A stretch of 64,000 nucleotides of DNA from the NCBI GenBank assembly GCA_012729535.1, contig JAAYCY010000008.1, positions 1-64,000 of the forward strand, in the 5' to 3' direction. This DNA is from Methanomicrobiales archaeon. Lineage in GTDB: Archaea; Halobacteriota; Methanomicrobia; Methanomicrobiales; Methanospirillaceae. Position 1 is the stretch's first letter; each line of letters opens with the position of its first letter. Below are positions 44,362 to 53,491 of this stretch, piece after piece. Position numbers and translations under genes: made by a program. The notes beneath the pieces were generated by a model, which saw only the letters and a list, made by a program, of their open reading frames with translations, was not told the origin of the DNA and did no database searches.

Positions 44362-45310
44362 ATTGTTTGCAATCCTTCTGTCAGTTCTTCTTGCTGCAGG
44401 AATTCTTATTGTAATGGTTGTCCGTGTATGGGATGACCTTGCAGACACGCTCTCGTTTGTGCAACCATATTACCTGCTCCCGGCGATAGGAATTTGTCTG
44501 TGTGCCTGGGGAGCCAGGAGTATTAGATACAAGTGTATTTTATCAAGGATGGGAGTATCCATATCAGGTTTATTTGGGATGGCCTGTATTTTTATATCAC
44601 AGACTGTCAACCTTGTGGTTCCTGCACGACTTGGAGATCTGATACGGGTTGTGTTACTCAAACATGATTACGATGCATCTGTTTCCCAGGGGCTGTCATC
44701 AATTGTCGTGGAAAGGGTTTTTGACATCGTGTCTGTTGCCCTTCTTGGCCTGTGTGCAGTAATTTTTGTAATTAATGCTCCTTCCTGGGTGTTTGTCATC
44801 CTGGTTTTGCCGCTCTGCCTTGGAGTCCTTTTTTTTATTGTACTATATATGACTGGAAATATCCGGTCTGAAAACAAGTATTTCCAGTATATCCTGAAAA
44901 TGCTTCAAGAAATGAGAAATGCTTCACTGACTCCGCGTTCTGCAATCATACTTGGCATGACATCTGTTGGGATCTGGATTCTTGATACTCTTATCTGTTA
45001 TCTTGTTGCGATTATGTTCCGACAGGAAATCCCATTTTTTGTGGTTTTACTTGCAGTTGTTGCAGGAAACCTGGTAAAAGCTGTTCCCCTTACTCCTGGA
45101 GGGGTTGGAACATATGAATTTGCGCTTGCGGTAATATTTGAACTTGTGGGAACGGCCCCGGCAGTATCAACTCTTATTGCAGTCATTGATCACCTGATAA
45201 AAAACGGCATTACCCTGATAGGTGGTGGAGTATCGGTTTTTTATCTTGGTAGCTGGGTTATCCCTGAACTCTCGGAGAATATTAAAAATAAGTTTAAAGA
45301 GGGTTCCTAA
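44351..45310 (+). CDS. LPG-synthase-TM / UPF0104 flippase-like membrane protein
   Basis: About 320 residues from the ATG at 44351, which overlaps the GT2 stop. Eight to nine transmembrane helices, family markers RLGDLIRVVLLKHDYDASVS and SIVVERVFDIVSVALLGL, then AGNLVKAVPLTPGGVGTYEF. The family includes lysylphosphatidylglycerol synthase membrane regions and suspected lipid-linked sugar transporters. It works with the neighbouring GT2 and DUF2298 protein, and may move polyprenyl sugars across the membrane. Confidence 0.9.
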   Translation: MYRKLFAILLSVLLAAGILIVMVVRVWDDLADTLSFVQPYYLLPAIGICLCAWGARSIRYKCILSRMGVSISGLFGMACIFISQTVNLVVPARLGDLIRVVLLKHDYDASVSQGLSSIVVERVFDIVSVALLGLCAVIFVINAPSWVFVILVLPLCLGVLFFIVLYMTGNIRSENKYFQYILKMLQEMRNASLTPRSAIILGMTSVGIWILDTLICYLVAIMFRQEIPFFVVLLAVVAGNLVKAVPLTPGGVGTYEFALAVIFELVGTAPAVSTLIAVIDHLIKNGITLIGGGVSVFYLGSWVIPELSENIKNKFKEGS

Positions 45311-45313
45311 TTT

Positions 45314-47425
45314 ATGATAGGTGCTGAACAGGTGGCAGTGATCCTTTATTGGTTTATCCTGCTCATCTTTATTCACCTATCCCTTTATCCCTCGATTAAA
45401 AAAATTCTCCCATCAGTTGCGGTTCCTGTTTCATTAACTTCCGGTTTTATTCTCCTGGCACTAACGTCCTGGTATGCAGCCTACGCAGGACTTTCCCCGT
45501 TCTTTGGACTTATTCCTTTTCTCCTGGCTTTAATTATTACCCAGTACTTTAAATGGTATGGATGGTACCGGGAAATCCCTTATGAATGGCACTATTATGT
45601 ACTTTTTTTATTTGTTTTCATTGCATTTCTCGTTATCAGGTTATTCAGCCCGGATATTAATGGTGCAGAAAAATTCATGGATCATGCATTTTTAGCTTCA
45701 ATTATTAGAAATCCCATAATTCCGCCCCTTGATCCATGGTTTGCAGGGGGAGAACTGAATGTATATTATTATTTTGGTCATTGGATGATGGCAATTCCTG
45801 CTCTTTTAACCGGTACCCCTTCGTACATCGTGTTCAATCTTGCTTTACCCACAGTTGCCGCAATATCAGCATTAAATTTATATGGAGTAGGAAATCTGGT
45901 ATTAAAACGCCTAAAACTTCTTCCGGTTTTGGCATTTTTTGTGATTAATCCCTATTTCATATATCTTGCCCTGACTGGAACCGGATCTTTTTCCCTTCTC
46001 TGGGATAGCAGCCGCGTAATTCAGAGTACCATTAACGAATATCCCTTGTTTTCATTTTTATTTGGTGATGTTCATGCTCATGTCCTGGGAATTCTGCCAC
46101 AATCGTTTCTGATTCTTTTGTTAACTTTGACAATTACATGCTGGAGATCAATTACCGGCCTGACCAGAATGATGATTATCCTCCTGAGCGCTCTTGGTCT
46201 TAGCATTATACCGGCAGTAAACAGCTGGGATGTCCTGATATGGGCCCCTATGGTTCTGGCTCTGGGAATCTGTCTTTGTTTAAGCGGGAATAGTAATTAT
46301 CCGCTGGTAAAAAAACCCGAAATTTTTATTCAATACATTCGGAAAATGCTGAGTGAGAAAGGAATCAGCTGGTTAGAGCCAGAACCTGCGTCACTGATAT
46401 ATCTGGTATTCGTTCCGCTAATCAGTTTGCTTATAATATCACCACTTCTTCTGGGTATGTATACACAGGGTATAGAAGGAATTGGTTTTGTTCATTCTCC
46501 TTCGCACATTTATGAGTTCCTGATGGTGCATGGGTGGTTCTTTCTAGCGTTTTTCCTTTCATTTCGCTCCAGACTGGTAAAAATTCCCTGGATTATTTTT
46601 GCCCTGATTCCATTTTTCCTGACCGATTACTTGTCTGCTGCATTAACCTGTATTTTTCTGTTTCTTGTTCTGTATCGGAGAGACGGTGCTTCAGATCTCC
46701 TTGCAGCTGGAGGTCTGTTTATCCTGCTTTTTTGTGAACTCTTCTATCTGGCCGATAACATGGGTGAAGTCTATTATCGTATGAATACAGTATTTAAACT
46801 CTATATTGGTGCATGGTTGCTTTGTGGAACTAGTGCTGCTCTTATGATCGGAAAGGAGGCAGATACCTATATTCAAAACAATCCGGGTTGGAAAGAACGA
46901 TTCATTAACTGGGGTATTATTGCTACTCTCTGTCTTTGCCTCATAATTCCTTCTCTGGCTGTATCAACTATCCATGGTCCTCATACTCCGACCCTTGATG
47001 GCATGGCATGGTTATCCTCATCCCACCCCTCAGATGCAGAAGCAATTGCTTTTTTGCGAACACTTCCAGGTGATCATATCCTGGTAGAAGCGACAGGGGA
47101 TGATTATCAGTATTCTTCGCGAGTTTCATCCTTTACTGGGATTCCCACGGTCATTGGCTGGCAATTCCATGAATATATGTGGCGTGGCAACAATCCTGAA
47201 GGCTGGTATTCAAAAAGAGATGCTGATGTGCGCACTATGTATGAAGATCCATTACAAACCATTCCGCTTATGAATGCTTATAATGCTGATCTCCTGTATG
47301 TAGGATTGGAAGAACATGAGAAATACCAGGTATTAATCCCGTATGAGTTCCTTGAAATAATATATCAAAACCGTGATGTGACTATTTTCCATAATAACCA
47401 GTCCGGTTTGGTTCAGCCAATATAA
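45314..47425 (+). CDS. DUF2298 (Chlor_Arch_YYY) multi-spanning glycosylation protein
   Basis: 703 residues with about a dozen transmembrane helices. The TIGR03662/DUF2298 hallmark is PLDPWFAGGELNVYYYFGHW, with GAEKFMDHAFLASIIRNPII before it, and EYPLFSFLFGDVHAHVLGI afterwards; the conserved Y-Y-Y gives the family its name. A soluble C-terminal part begins around residue 555. It is the companion of the Agl23-like (TIGR03663) protein and probably transfers sugars from a lipid donor. It begins four bases after the flippase gene. Confidence 0.88.
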   Translation: MIGAEQVAVILYWFILLIFIHLSLYPSIKKILPSVAVPVSLTSGFILLALTSWYAAYAGLSPFFGLIPFLLALIITQYFKWYGWYREIPYEWHYYVLFLFVFIAFLVIRLFSPDINGAEKFMDHAFLASIIRNPIIPPLDPWFAGGELNVYYYFGHWMMAIPALLTGTPSYIVFNLALPTVAAISALNLYGVGNLVLKRLKLLPVLAFFVINPYFIYLALTGTGSFSLLWDSSRVIQSTINEYPLFSFLFGDVHAHVLGILPQSFLILLLTLTITCWRSITGLTRMMIILLSALGLSIIPAVNSWDVLIWAPMVLALGICLCLSGNSNYPLVKKPEIFIQYIRKMLSEKGISWLEPEPASLIYLVFVPLISLLIISPLLLGMYTQGIEGIGFVHSPSHIYEFLMVHGWFFLAFFLSFRSRLVKIPWIIFALIPFFLTDYLSAALTCIFLFLVLYRRDGASDLLAAGGLFILLFCELFYLADNMGEVYYRMNTVFKLYIGAWLLCGTSAALMIGKEADTYIQNNPGWKERFINWGIIATLCLCLIIPSLAVSTIHGPHTPTLDGMAWLSSSHPSDAEAIAFLRTLPGDHILVEATGDDYQYSSRVSSFTGIPTVIGWQFHEYMWRGNNPEGWYSKRDADVRTMYEDPLQTIPLMNAYNADLLYVGLEEHEKYQVLIPYEFLEIIYQNRDVTIFHNNQSGLVQPI

Positions 47426-47488
47426 TCTTCATGGTTTTGATTTTATTCCCGGTTACGTTTTTACGAACCTTTAATTGATGACAATCAT

Positions 47489-47563
47489 AACATATATGGC
47501 ACATTCGTCATCGGCTGATGAGTGATGACGGAGGGTCATGCCCCTCCTGAATGAGGTGAATTC
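47489..47563 (+). promoter_or_regulatory. L7Ae leader with kink-turn-like hairpin
   Basis: A TATA-like CATATATGG at about 47491-47499 puts the start of transcription near 47517. Downstream, a perfect 6-base stem GGAGGG (47530-47535) / CCCTCC (47542-47547) is flanked by a GA dinucleotide on the 5' side (47527-47528), a C-T mismatch (47529/47548) and GA on the 3' side (47549-47550). Tandem sheared G-A pairs next to a stem with an unpaired bulge are the kink-turn core that L7Ae binds. The ribosome site GAGGTGA (47553-47559) follows directly. Archaeal L7Ae is known to repress its own mRNA via a kink-turn. Confidence 0.6.
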
Positions 47564-47932
47564 ATGGCAAACTACGTTACCTTTGAAGTATCTGAAGAAA
47601 TCCAGAACAAGGCTCTCGAAGCTGTCGAGGCTGCCCGTGAAAGCGGAAAAATCAAGAAAGGATCAAACGAAGCGACTAAGGCAATCGAGCGCGGCATAGC
47701 CCAACTTGTTCTTATTGGCGGAGATGTTGAACCGGCAGAAATTGTAATGCATCTCGGACCACTTTGCGATGAAAAGAAGATTCCTTATCTGTTCATATCC
47801 AAGCAGAATGATATTGGCTCTGCCTGTGGACTTGAAGTAGGTTCTGCTGCTGCAGCTATCGTAAAGTCAGGAAAAGCAAAAGAGATGATTGATGATATTG
47901 CTGCCCAGATTGCAGCTCTCAAAGCTGAGTGA
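47564..47932 (+). CDS. rpl7ae: 50S ribosomal protein L7Ae
   Basis: 122 residues, full length. It contains the L7Ae core [20 protein letters not shown] plus [20 protein letters not shown] and [20 protein letters not shown], the residues that bind kink-turns in rRNA, box C/D and H/ACA RNAs and RNase P RNA. The first gene of the L7Ae-S28e-L24e-NDK operon. Confidence 0.98.
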   Translation: MANYVTFEVSEEIQNKALEAVEAARESGKIKKGSNEATKAIERGIAQLVLIGGDVEPAEIVMHLGPLCDEKKIPYLFISKQNDIGSACGLEVGSAAAAIVKSGKAKEMIDDIAAQIAALKAE

Positions 47933-47937
47933 ATATC

Positions 47938-48144
47938 ATGTCTGATGGAACGCCCGCTGAAGTAATTGAGGTTATCGGGTCTACCGGTATGCATGGAGAA
48001 GCCATGCAGGTTAAGGCCCGTATCCTTGATGGCCCGAACAAGGGGCGGATTATCACCCGCAACACGGTTGGACCAATCCGTGAAGGTGATGTCCTGATGC
48101 TCCTTGAGACAGAACGTGAAGCAAAGAAACTTTCCCGGAGGTAA
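47938..48144 (+). CDS. rps28e: 30S ribosomal protein S28e
   Basis: 68 residues from the ATG at 47938 (a GTG in frame just before it overlaps the L7Ae stop). It reads [20 protein letters not shown], then [20 protein letters not shown], the archaeal/eukaryotic S28e pattern. Five bases separate it from L24e. Confidence 0.97.
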   Translation: MSDGTPAEVIEVIGSTGMHGEAMQVKARILDGPNKGRIITRNTVGPIREGDVLMLLETEREAKKLSRR

Positions 48145-48149
48145 GATCT

Positions 48150-48341
48150 ATGATTGATACACATGTCTGTTCATTCTGTGGCGAGCAGATGGAACCCGGA
48201 ACCGGAAAGATGTATGTCAAAAAGGACGGACAGATCTTCTTCTATTGCAGTACCAAATGCCAGAAAAATCATAAACTTGGTCGTATTCCACGACGTGTCA
48301 GGTGGACTGCAGCAGGCCGGAAAGCTCTTGGTAAGGAATAA
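48150..48341 (+). CDS. rpl24e: 50S ribosomal protein L24e
   Basis: 63 residues with the L24e zinc finger [20 protein letters not shown] followed by [20 protein letters not shown]: four cysteines in two CxxC/CxxxC pairs. Archaeal members are this short. Confidence 0.97.
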   Translation: MIDTHVCSFCGEQMEPGTGKMYVKKDGQIFFYCSTKCQKNHKLGRIPRRVRWTAAGRKALGKE

Positions 48342-48343
48342 CT

Positions 48344-48793
48344 ATGGAACAGACTTTCCTGATGGTAAAGCCGGATGGAGTTCAGCGCGGACTTATTGGG
48401 AAAATCATTTCCCGCTTTGAACGGAGAGGATTTAAACTGGTTGCTTCCCGATTTGAGCGTCTGCCAGACTCCCGGGTAATGGAGCACTATGCTGAGCATG
48501 TGCAAAAACCATTCTTTGCAGGTCTGAAATCATATATAACATCCGGACCCTGCTTTCTGATGGTGTGGGAAGGAAAAGATATTGTAAAAATCAGCAGGGA
48601 AATGATAGGGGCTACAAATCCTGCAGGTGCCGCACCAGGGACAATTCGTGGAGATTATGCCCTTGAAATAGGGATGAATGTTATCCACGGCTCAGATTCG
48701 GTTGAGACTGCTGCACGGGAAATTACAATTCATTTCAAACCTGAAGAACTGGTTTCTTATTACCGTATTGATGAAAAATATCTCTACGAGTAA
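48344..48793 (+). CDS. ndk: nucleoside diphosphate kinase
   Basis: 149 residues. It has the active-site histidine in [20 protein letters not shown] and the N-terminal [20 protein letters not shown]. It transfers phosphate between nucleoside di- and triphosphates through a phosphohistidine. Two bases after L24e; T-rich stretches follow the stop. Confidence 0.98.
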   Translation: MEQTFLMVKPDGVQRGLIGKIISRFERRGFKLVASRFERLPDSRVMEHYAEHVQKPFFAGLKSYITSGPCFLMVWEGKDIVKISREMIGATNPAGAAPGTIRGDYALEIGMNVIHGSDSVETAAREITIHFKPEELVSYYRIDEKYLYE

Positions 48794-48890
48794 CATTTTT
48801 TTACCCTTTGTTATCTTTTTTCCAGTGATAGACAATTATCCGGTTGTTTCATAACTGAGGAAAAATAATATTACATCTGACTGGTGTTTC

Positions 48891-49649
48891 ATGATGTGGC
48901 CGGATATAAATTCAAACAAGGTGACTTCTTTTTTATTTGTAAGTCTCTTCTTTATTGTTATTTTCTCTTCCGGCTGCACCGAAACTGATTGGGTGAAAGA
49001 CCAGGCGAAAATGGCTTTTGATGAGGGGAAATATGCCCAGGCTGTTGCGCTGTATGATCAAGCGGCTTCCACTTCAGAAAATGACAGTGAATTGTATTTT
49101 TTTAAAGGTCTTGCACTCTTTGAACTGGTCAGATATAAAGATGCGATAGATGCTTTCACCCAGGCAATAAGAATTAATCCACGATATCACCAGGCATGGT
49201 ACTGGAAGGGTCGTGCCAGTTACATGATGGCTGATTATGATGAAGCAGTCCGGTCTTTTTATAAAGCTATTGAATTAGATGAAGCAAATACTGAATACTG
49301 GTATTACCGGGGCCTGGCTCTGAGTGGACGTGGGCAATATGACCTTGCAATTGCACATTTTGATAAAATTTTGATGATTAATCCCTCTATGGAAAAGGCC
49401 TGGAGTTCGCGTGGATTTGCATTTGTAATGGAGAAGAATTATACAGAAGCTCTCAATTCCTTTAATAGAGCACTTAATATTAATACTGACAATGCTGAAA
49501 ACTGGATAAATAAGGCTTCAGTACTTCGAGTACTTGGGCAGGCTGATGAAGCTGAAATAGCCATTAATCAGGCGAATTTACTGTATCGTAAGCAGGGGGA
49601 GGATATTGCCCGAAAGATACCAAAGACTATCATATCTGCAATTCCCTGA
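48891..49649 (+). CDS. TPR repeat lipoprotein
   Basis: 252 residues. The signal peptide ends in the lipobox SSGC (Cys about 29). Then six TPR units of the form YFFKGLALFELVRYKDAIDAF and YHQAWYWKGRASYMMADYDE, up to about residue 235. It is anchored outside the cell and should present protein-binding helices there. A shorter TPR lipoprotein follows 82 bases downstream. Tandem exported TPR proteins after the NDK operon are uncommon outside Methanomicrobiales. Confidence 0.85.
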   Translation: MMWPDINSNKVTSFLFVSLFFIVIFSSGCTETDWVKDQAKMAFDEGKYAQAVALYDQAASTSENDSELYFFKGLALFELVRYKDAIDAFTQAIRINPRYHQAWYWKGRASYMMADYDEAVRSFYKAIELDEANTEYWYYRGLALSGRGQYDLAIAHFDKILMINPSMEKAWSSRGFAFVMEKNYTEALNSFNRALNINTDNAENWINKASVLRVLGQADEAEIAINQANLLYRKQGEDIARKIPKTIISAIP

Positions 49650-49731
49650 CCGAAGAGGAAGACATTTCTAAATTCCCTGACAACAAATACGAAGGAACTG
49701 TGCACTCAGGCACCTGGAAAGTGTTTACTTC

Positions 49732-50442
49732 ATGAAGTTCATAGCAACTGTTTTATTACCTGTATCTGTAATGGTTTTACTTCTCCTATGCGGATGTCTG
49801 GGAACCGAGGGCTGGAACGCACAGGACTGGATTGAGCAGGGAAACCGGTTTGCAAAGGATGGACTTTACACTGAAGCGGTTGATGCATACAGTCGTTCTC
49901 TCCGCCTTGATCCGCTCAATCCAAAAGCATGGACTTGGCGTGGGATAGCCCTACAACATCTTGACAGGCTTCAGGAAGCGATGAACGACTTTGATGAAGC
50001 TATCAGGTTGAATCCGAATGAGAGCGGTGCATGGCAGGGAAAAGCTTCTGTATACATTGATACCGGTCAGTATAAATTAGCAATAAAATCTGCAGAAAGA
50101 TCCCTTGAACTGGCCGGACCAGGAGATAAAATGGAGAATTCCTGGCTCATCATTGGATTTGCTTATAACCGGCTTGAGCAATATGAAGATGCTTTACTAC
50201 AATTTGACAAGGCTATAGAAAAAGATCCAAAAAGAATTGATTTGTGGCAGCATAAGGCTTATACTTTAACAAAACTCGCCCGTTTTATGGAAGTTCTCAA
50301 ATGTTATGAAGTAATGACAGGGATTGAACATGATAATCCTGAATTATGGAATAAGAAGGGTGAGATTCACCTGGCACTGGGACAGATAAACGAGGCAAAT
50401 GAAGCATTCACAATAGCAAAAGGTCTGATTGAAAGAAACTAA
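49732..50442 (+). CDS. second TPR repeat lipoprotein
   Basis: 236 residues, the paralogue of the preceding gene. Lipobox LLCGC (Cys about 22) after a hydrophobic signal peptide; then about five TPR units (GNRFAKDGLYTEAVDAYSRS, AWTWRGIALQHLDRLQEAMN, GAWQGKASVYIDTGQYKLAI). The repeat spacing is similar to the first protein, suggesting tandem duplication and divergence. Confidence 0.85.
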   Translation: MKFIATVLLPVSVMVLLLLCGCLGTEGWNAQDWIEQGNRFAKDGLYTEAVDAYSRSLRLDPLNPKAWTWRGIALQHLDRLQEAMNDFDEAIRLNPNESGAWQGKASVYIDTGQYKLAIKSAERSLELAGPGDKMENSWLIIGFAYNRLEQYEDALLQFDKAIEKDPKRIDLWQHKAYTLTKLARFMEVLKCYEVMTGIEHDNPELWNKKGEIHLALGQINEANEAFTIAKGLIERN

Positions 50443-50453
50443 AAATTTTCCCC

Positions 50454-51011
50454 CTATTGTTCACCAAACAATCTTTGCAGGTCTCTGGTATGAGTCTCCA
50501 ATTCAGTGACTATCTGCTCTTGTGATGGGTTGATTCCAACAGTTTTTAATTGGGTGATGAGAGTTTTGATTGCATGAATATGGTTGATTACTTTTGTCCT
50601 TACATGTTCATGTTCTGTGGGGGGTATTATCTCTTTTTTCTTTCTGACTGACTCCCTGATTTTATATGCCAGTTCAGTAAACTGGGCACGTGGATCTCCG
50701 CCTTTCTGGATGTAAAAATTGGCTCCGGCATTTAGTGCTTCAATCACCACGTCTTCTCTTCCTCTGCCTGTAAAAATGATAAAGGGTATATTCTCTTCTT
50801 TTTCCCTGATAGCACGTAGAAAACCAAGACCATTCATTACTGGCATCTCGTAATCAGATACTACTGCATCAAAACTACGTTCATCAAGCATTTTGAGTCC
50901 TTCTTCGGCAGAAAGAACAGGGGTAACCGTAAACTCTCCAAGACGCTCAAGGAAGGCACGGGCAATATCAAGTATGACCGGTTCATCATCAACAAGCAGG
51001 ACGGATATCAT
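50454..51011 (-). CDS. response regulator with short helical C-terminus
   Basis: 185 residues. A receiver domain of about 125 residues: acidic pair DDEP at 8-9, phosphoacceptor Asp at VVSDYEMPVMNGL, Thr at IIFTGRGRED and Lys at FYIQKGGDPRA. The remaining 60 residues are helical with no DNA-binding motif. Such receiver-plus-helix proteins in methanogens probably act on histidine kinases or partner proteins. No kinase is adjacent. It converges on the TPR lipoprotein gene. Confidence 0.9.
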   Translation of the reverse strand: MISVLLVDDEPVILDIARAFLERLGEFTVTPVLSAEEGLKMLDERSFDAVVSDYEMPVMNGLGFLRAIREKEENIPFIIFTGRGREDVVIEALNAGANFYIQKGGDPRAQFTELAYKIRESVRKKKEIIPPTEHEHVRTKVINHIHAIKTLITQLKTVGINPSQEQIVTELETHTRDLQRLFGEQ

Positions 51012-51157
51012 AAACGATGAACTATTACAGTTCTATGTTTATAATTTATGGTGCCGGAAAGGATTTGATATATGTGGAAAAATTTGCAGAGCAATTCTAC
51101 ACTCAACACATTAATTATACCTTGCAGGTGAATGCAATGTGTAAAAAATTTATGCTA

Positions 51158-51257
51158 CAAATTACCGGGTTAATTTGATAAGTTTGAGAATATTCTTAGT
51201 AAAATTTGATTAATCAAAATCTGATGTGATATCTCTTTTTGTTAGTAAAAAAAGAGA
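51158..51257. repeat. three consecutive inverted repeats between EcfT and response regulator
   Basis: CAAATTA/TAATTTG (51158-51177, loop CCGGGT), the perfect palindrome TTTGATTAATCAAA (51205-51218), and TCTCTTTTT/AAAAAGAGA (51232-51257). The last, read on the minus strand and just beyond the EcfT stop, ends in a T-run and is a likely terminator of the ECF operon. The others may belong to the response-regulator promoter region. Confidence 0.5.
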
Positions 51258-51266
51258 ACCAGTGTT

Positions 51267-52055
51267 TCATATGAAAATAAAGTGAAGCAGGGCAAACGTT
51301 AGCAGAATCACTATTAACAGGATAGCACTTATCGCATCTCCGATACTAAAAACCAATCGGTGAAATGGTAATTTTTTTCTTGCACGATAACCTCGCATAT
51401 CAAGGGTTAATCCTAGTACCTGAGTTTTTGCCAGTGAATTTGCAACCAATGGGATCATAATTGGTTTCATGCTCATGATCTTACCACTGATCCCGGTTCC
51501 GGGGTTATAACCCCTGCAAAGTTGAGCTTCATGTATTCGTTTTGCCTCAAGTTGAAGGCTGGGAATAAACCTGAGTGCGATGAGCAGCATAAGGATATAA
51601 TCAACTGGGAGACGGAATGCCAAAAGTCCAGTCACCAGGTCACTTGGTTTTGTTGTAACTACAAAAAGTTGGAATGCAGTAATCATTACAACGAACCTGA
51701 GTGACAATAACACCCCAAACATGAGGCCACCCATGGTAATTCCATATCCTGCTTCTGATGGATTATGTGATGGCAGGATAGTAAAAAGAACCTCTCCTTC
51801 CTGTACGGTTAAACTAGTCAGAAGAACCAGAAAAAATGATAATAATAGCAGAAAATGAACCTGATTTTTCAGTTCATTAATAAGTCCGGAAAAAAATGCA
51901 CCAATAACCAGAACAGCAATAAGGAAACATAAAAATGTGATATGCGATGAAAGAACACAGAGAGCAACGATGAGAATTACGAGCAATAGTTTTGTGACTG
52001 GATTTAGACTGTGTAATGGACTCTTGCCAGGGATATACTGCAGAATTTCACTCAT
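51267..52055 (-). CDS. ecfT: ECF transporter T component
   Basis: 262 residues. About five transmembrane helices and the EcfT/CbiQ coupling motifs EAKRIHEAQLCRGYN and SLAKTQVLGLTLDMRGYRAR (A-R-G-type), which contact the ATPases. It overlaps the ATPase gene by four bases (52052-52055) and so belongs to a three-gene ECF operon with S component and fused ATPase. Confidence 0.92.
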   Translation of the reverse strand: MSEILQYIPGKSPLHSLNPVTKLLLVILIVALCVLSSHITFLCFLIAVLVIGAFFSGLINELKNQVHFLLLLSFFLVLLTSLTVQEGEVLFTILPSHNPSEAGYGITMGGLMFGVLLSLRFVVMITAFQLFVVTTKPSDLVTGLLAFRLPVDYILMLLIALRFIPSLQLEAKRIHEAQLCRGYNPGTGISGKIMSMKPIMIPLVANSLAKTQVLGLTLDMRGYRARKKLPFHRLVFSIGDAISAILLIVILLTFALLHFIFI

Positions 52056-53491
52056 GATGTATGGCCCCTGAGATTATGATAATCACCGATTACTCTGCCA
52101 TTTTCCATGGCAATAATCCGACCTGCATATTGTTCTGCTATCCGCATATTATGTGTCACCATAATGATGGTATGTCCGCTTTTTTGCAAGTTCAACATCA
52201 ATTCCATCATGCGGTCAGATTCTTTTTCATCAAGTCCGGTTGTAGGCTCATCAAGAATTATTATTCTAGGTTTTAGTGCAAGAATACAAGCTACTGCAAG
52301 GCGTTGGCGTTCTCCTCTTGATAAGTGCCGGGGATATGTGGTTTCTGTTCCTGAAAGACCAACAAGAGACAAAACGTGTGAAATGGTCTGATAAGGGTTT
52401 TCGTCTCCGATGTTCTCAAGACCGAAGAGGATCTCCTCCCTGACGGAATCTGCAAAGAGCATAGTGTCAGGATTTTGAAATACCAGTCCAGTCTCTTTCA
52501 CCAGTTCAATAACCGGGACAGTTGCTGCATCAAGTGAACAAACGGTAATTAATCCGCGGTCTGGACGAAGGAGGCCGTTTAAGTGCTTAACCAATGTGGT
52601 TTTTCCAGATCCGTTCTCCCCGAGTATTGCTATAAATTCACCTTCATACAGTGTTAAAGAAACTCCTGATAAAGCTTCTATATCTCCGTATTTCTTAAAA
52701 AGAGAATCGATTTTCACGATTTCTGAAGAGTTCTCTGGATGCTGATAGGGTATAAGATCAGGATCTGTGTATAGTGCTCTCATTAAACCTTGTTGTTCAG
52801 GATAGATCTCATCAAAAGTTCCTTCCTGTTTAATCATTCCTTCTCCCATTACGATAACCCGGTCTGCAACATTCCGGTACCCTTCGAGTGAATGATCGAC
52901 AATGATGATTGTTTTCCCCTTTGACTTCAGGTCCTGAAGAATTTCAATAATCCTCCCCGTAGCCATAACGTCTAGTTCAGAAGTAGGTTCATCTAATATG
53001 ATTACTTCTGTATCCATAGCCAGAGCTGCTGCTAGTGCTACCCGCTGTTTCTGACCTCCTGACAAGGCATAAGGGGGTCTTTCTTTAAGATGGGATATTC
53101 CACAAATTTCCATTACTTCTTTGACCCTATCCTCGATCTCCTGTTTGGAATCCATCCTGGTTTCAAGGCCTGATGCCAGTTCTTCTTCAACACTGGTGAA
53201 TATTAACTGGGCATCCGCATCGTCAAACACCATACTGATATGTCTGTTAAGTTCTGCAATACCTGAATAATCCCCTATAGGTTTGTTTTTCAGAGAAAGA
53301 AAACCCGATAATGTCCCTCCAAGTTCATGGTGGAGTATTCCTGATAAGGCATAACAGAGTGTAGTCTTACCTGCAGCGGTAGGGCCAGTAATAAGAACCA
53401 GTTCACCAGAATCTATGGAAAGGGTAATTTCCCGGAGAGCAGGCCGAGTGCCCACCGGGTAAGTGTAACTAAGGGACGATCCGAGAATCAT
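52052..53491 (-). CDS. ecfA: fused double ECF ATPase
   Basis: 479 residues with two complete ABC ATPase halves. First half: Walker A ITGPTAAGKTTLCYALSG, signature YALSGGQKQRVALAAALAMD and Walker B VIILDEPTSELD. Second half: Walker A ILGENGSGKTTLVKHLNG, signature HLSRGERQRLAVACILALKP and Walker B IIILDEPTTGLDEKE. In most ECF systems EcfA and EcfA' are separate genes; here both are in one chain. It overlaps both neighbours by four bases. Confidence 0.95.
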   Translation of the reverse strand: MILGSSLSYTYPVGTRPALREITLSIDSGELVLITGPTAAGKTTLCYALSGILHHELGGTLSGFLSLKNKPIGDYSGIAELNRHISMVFDDADAQLIFTSVEEELASGLETRMDSKQEIEDRVKEVMEICGISHLKERPPYALSGGQKQRVALAAALAMDTEVIILDEPTSELDVMATGRIIEILQDLKSKGKTIIIVDHSLEGYRNVADRVIVMGEGMIKQEGTFDEIYPEQQGLMRALYTDPDLIPYQHPENSSEIVKIDSLFKKYGDIEALSGVSLTLYEGEFIAILGENGSGKTTLVKHLNGLLRPDRGLITVCSLDAATVPVIELVKETGLVFQNPDTMLFADSVREEILFGLENIGDENPYQTISHVLSLVGLSGTETTYPRHLSRGERQRLAVACILALKPRIIILDEPTTGLDEKESDRMMELMLNLQKSGHTIIMVTHNMRIAEQYAGRIIAMENGRVIGDYHNLRGHTS

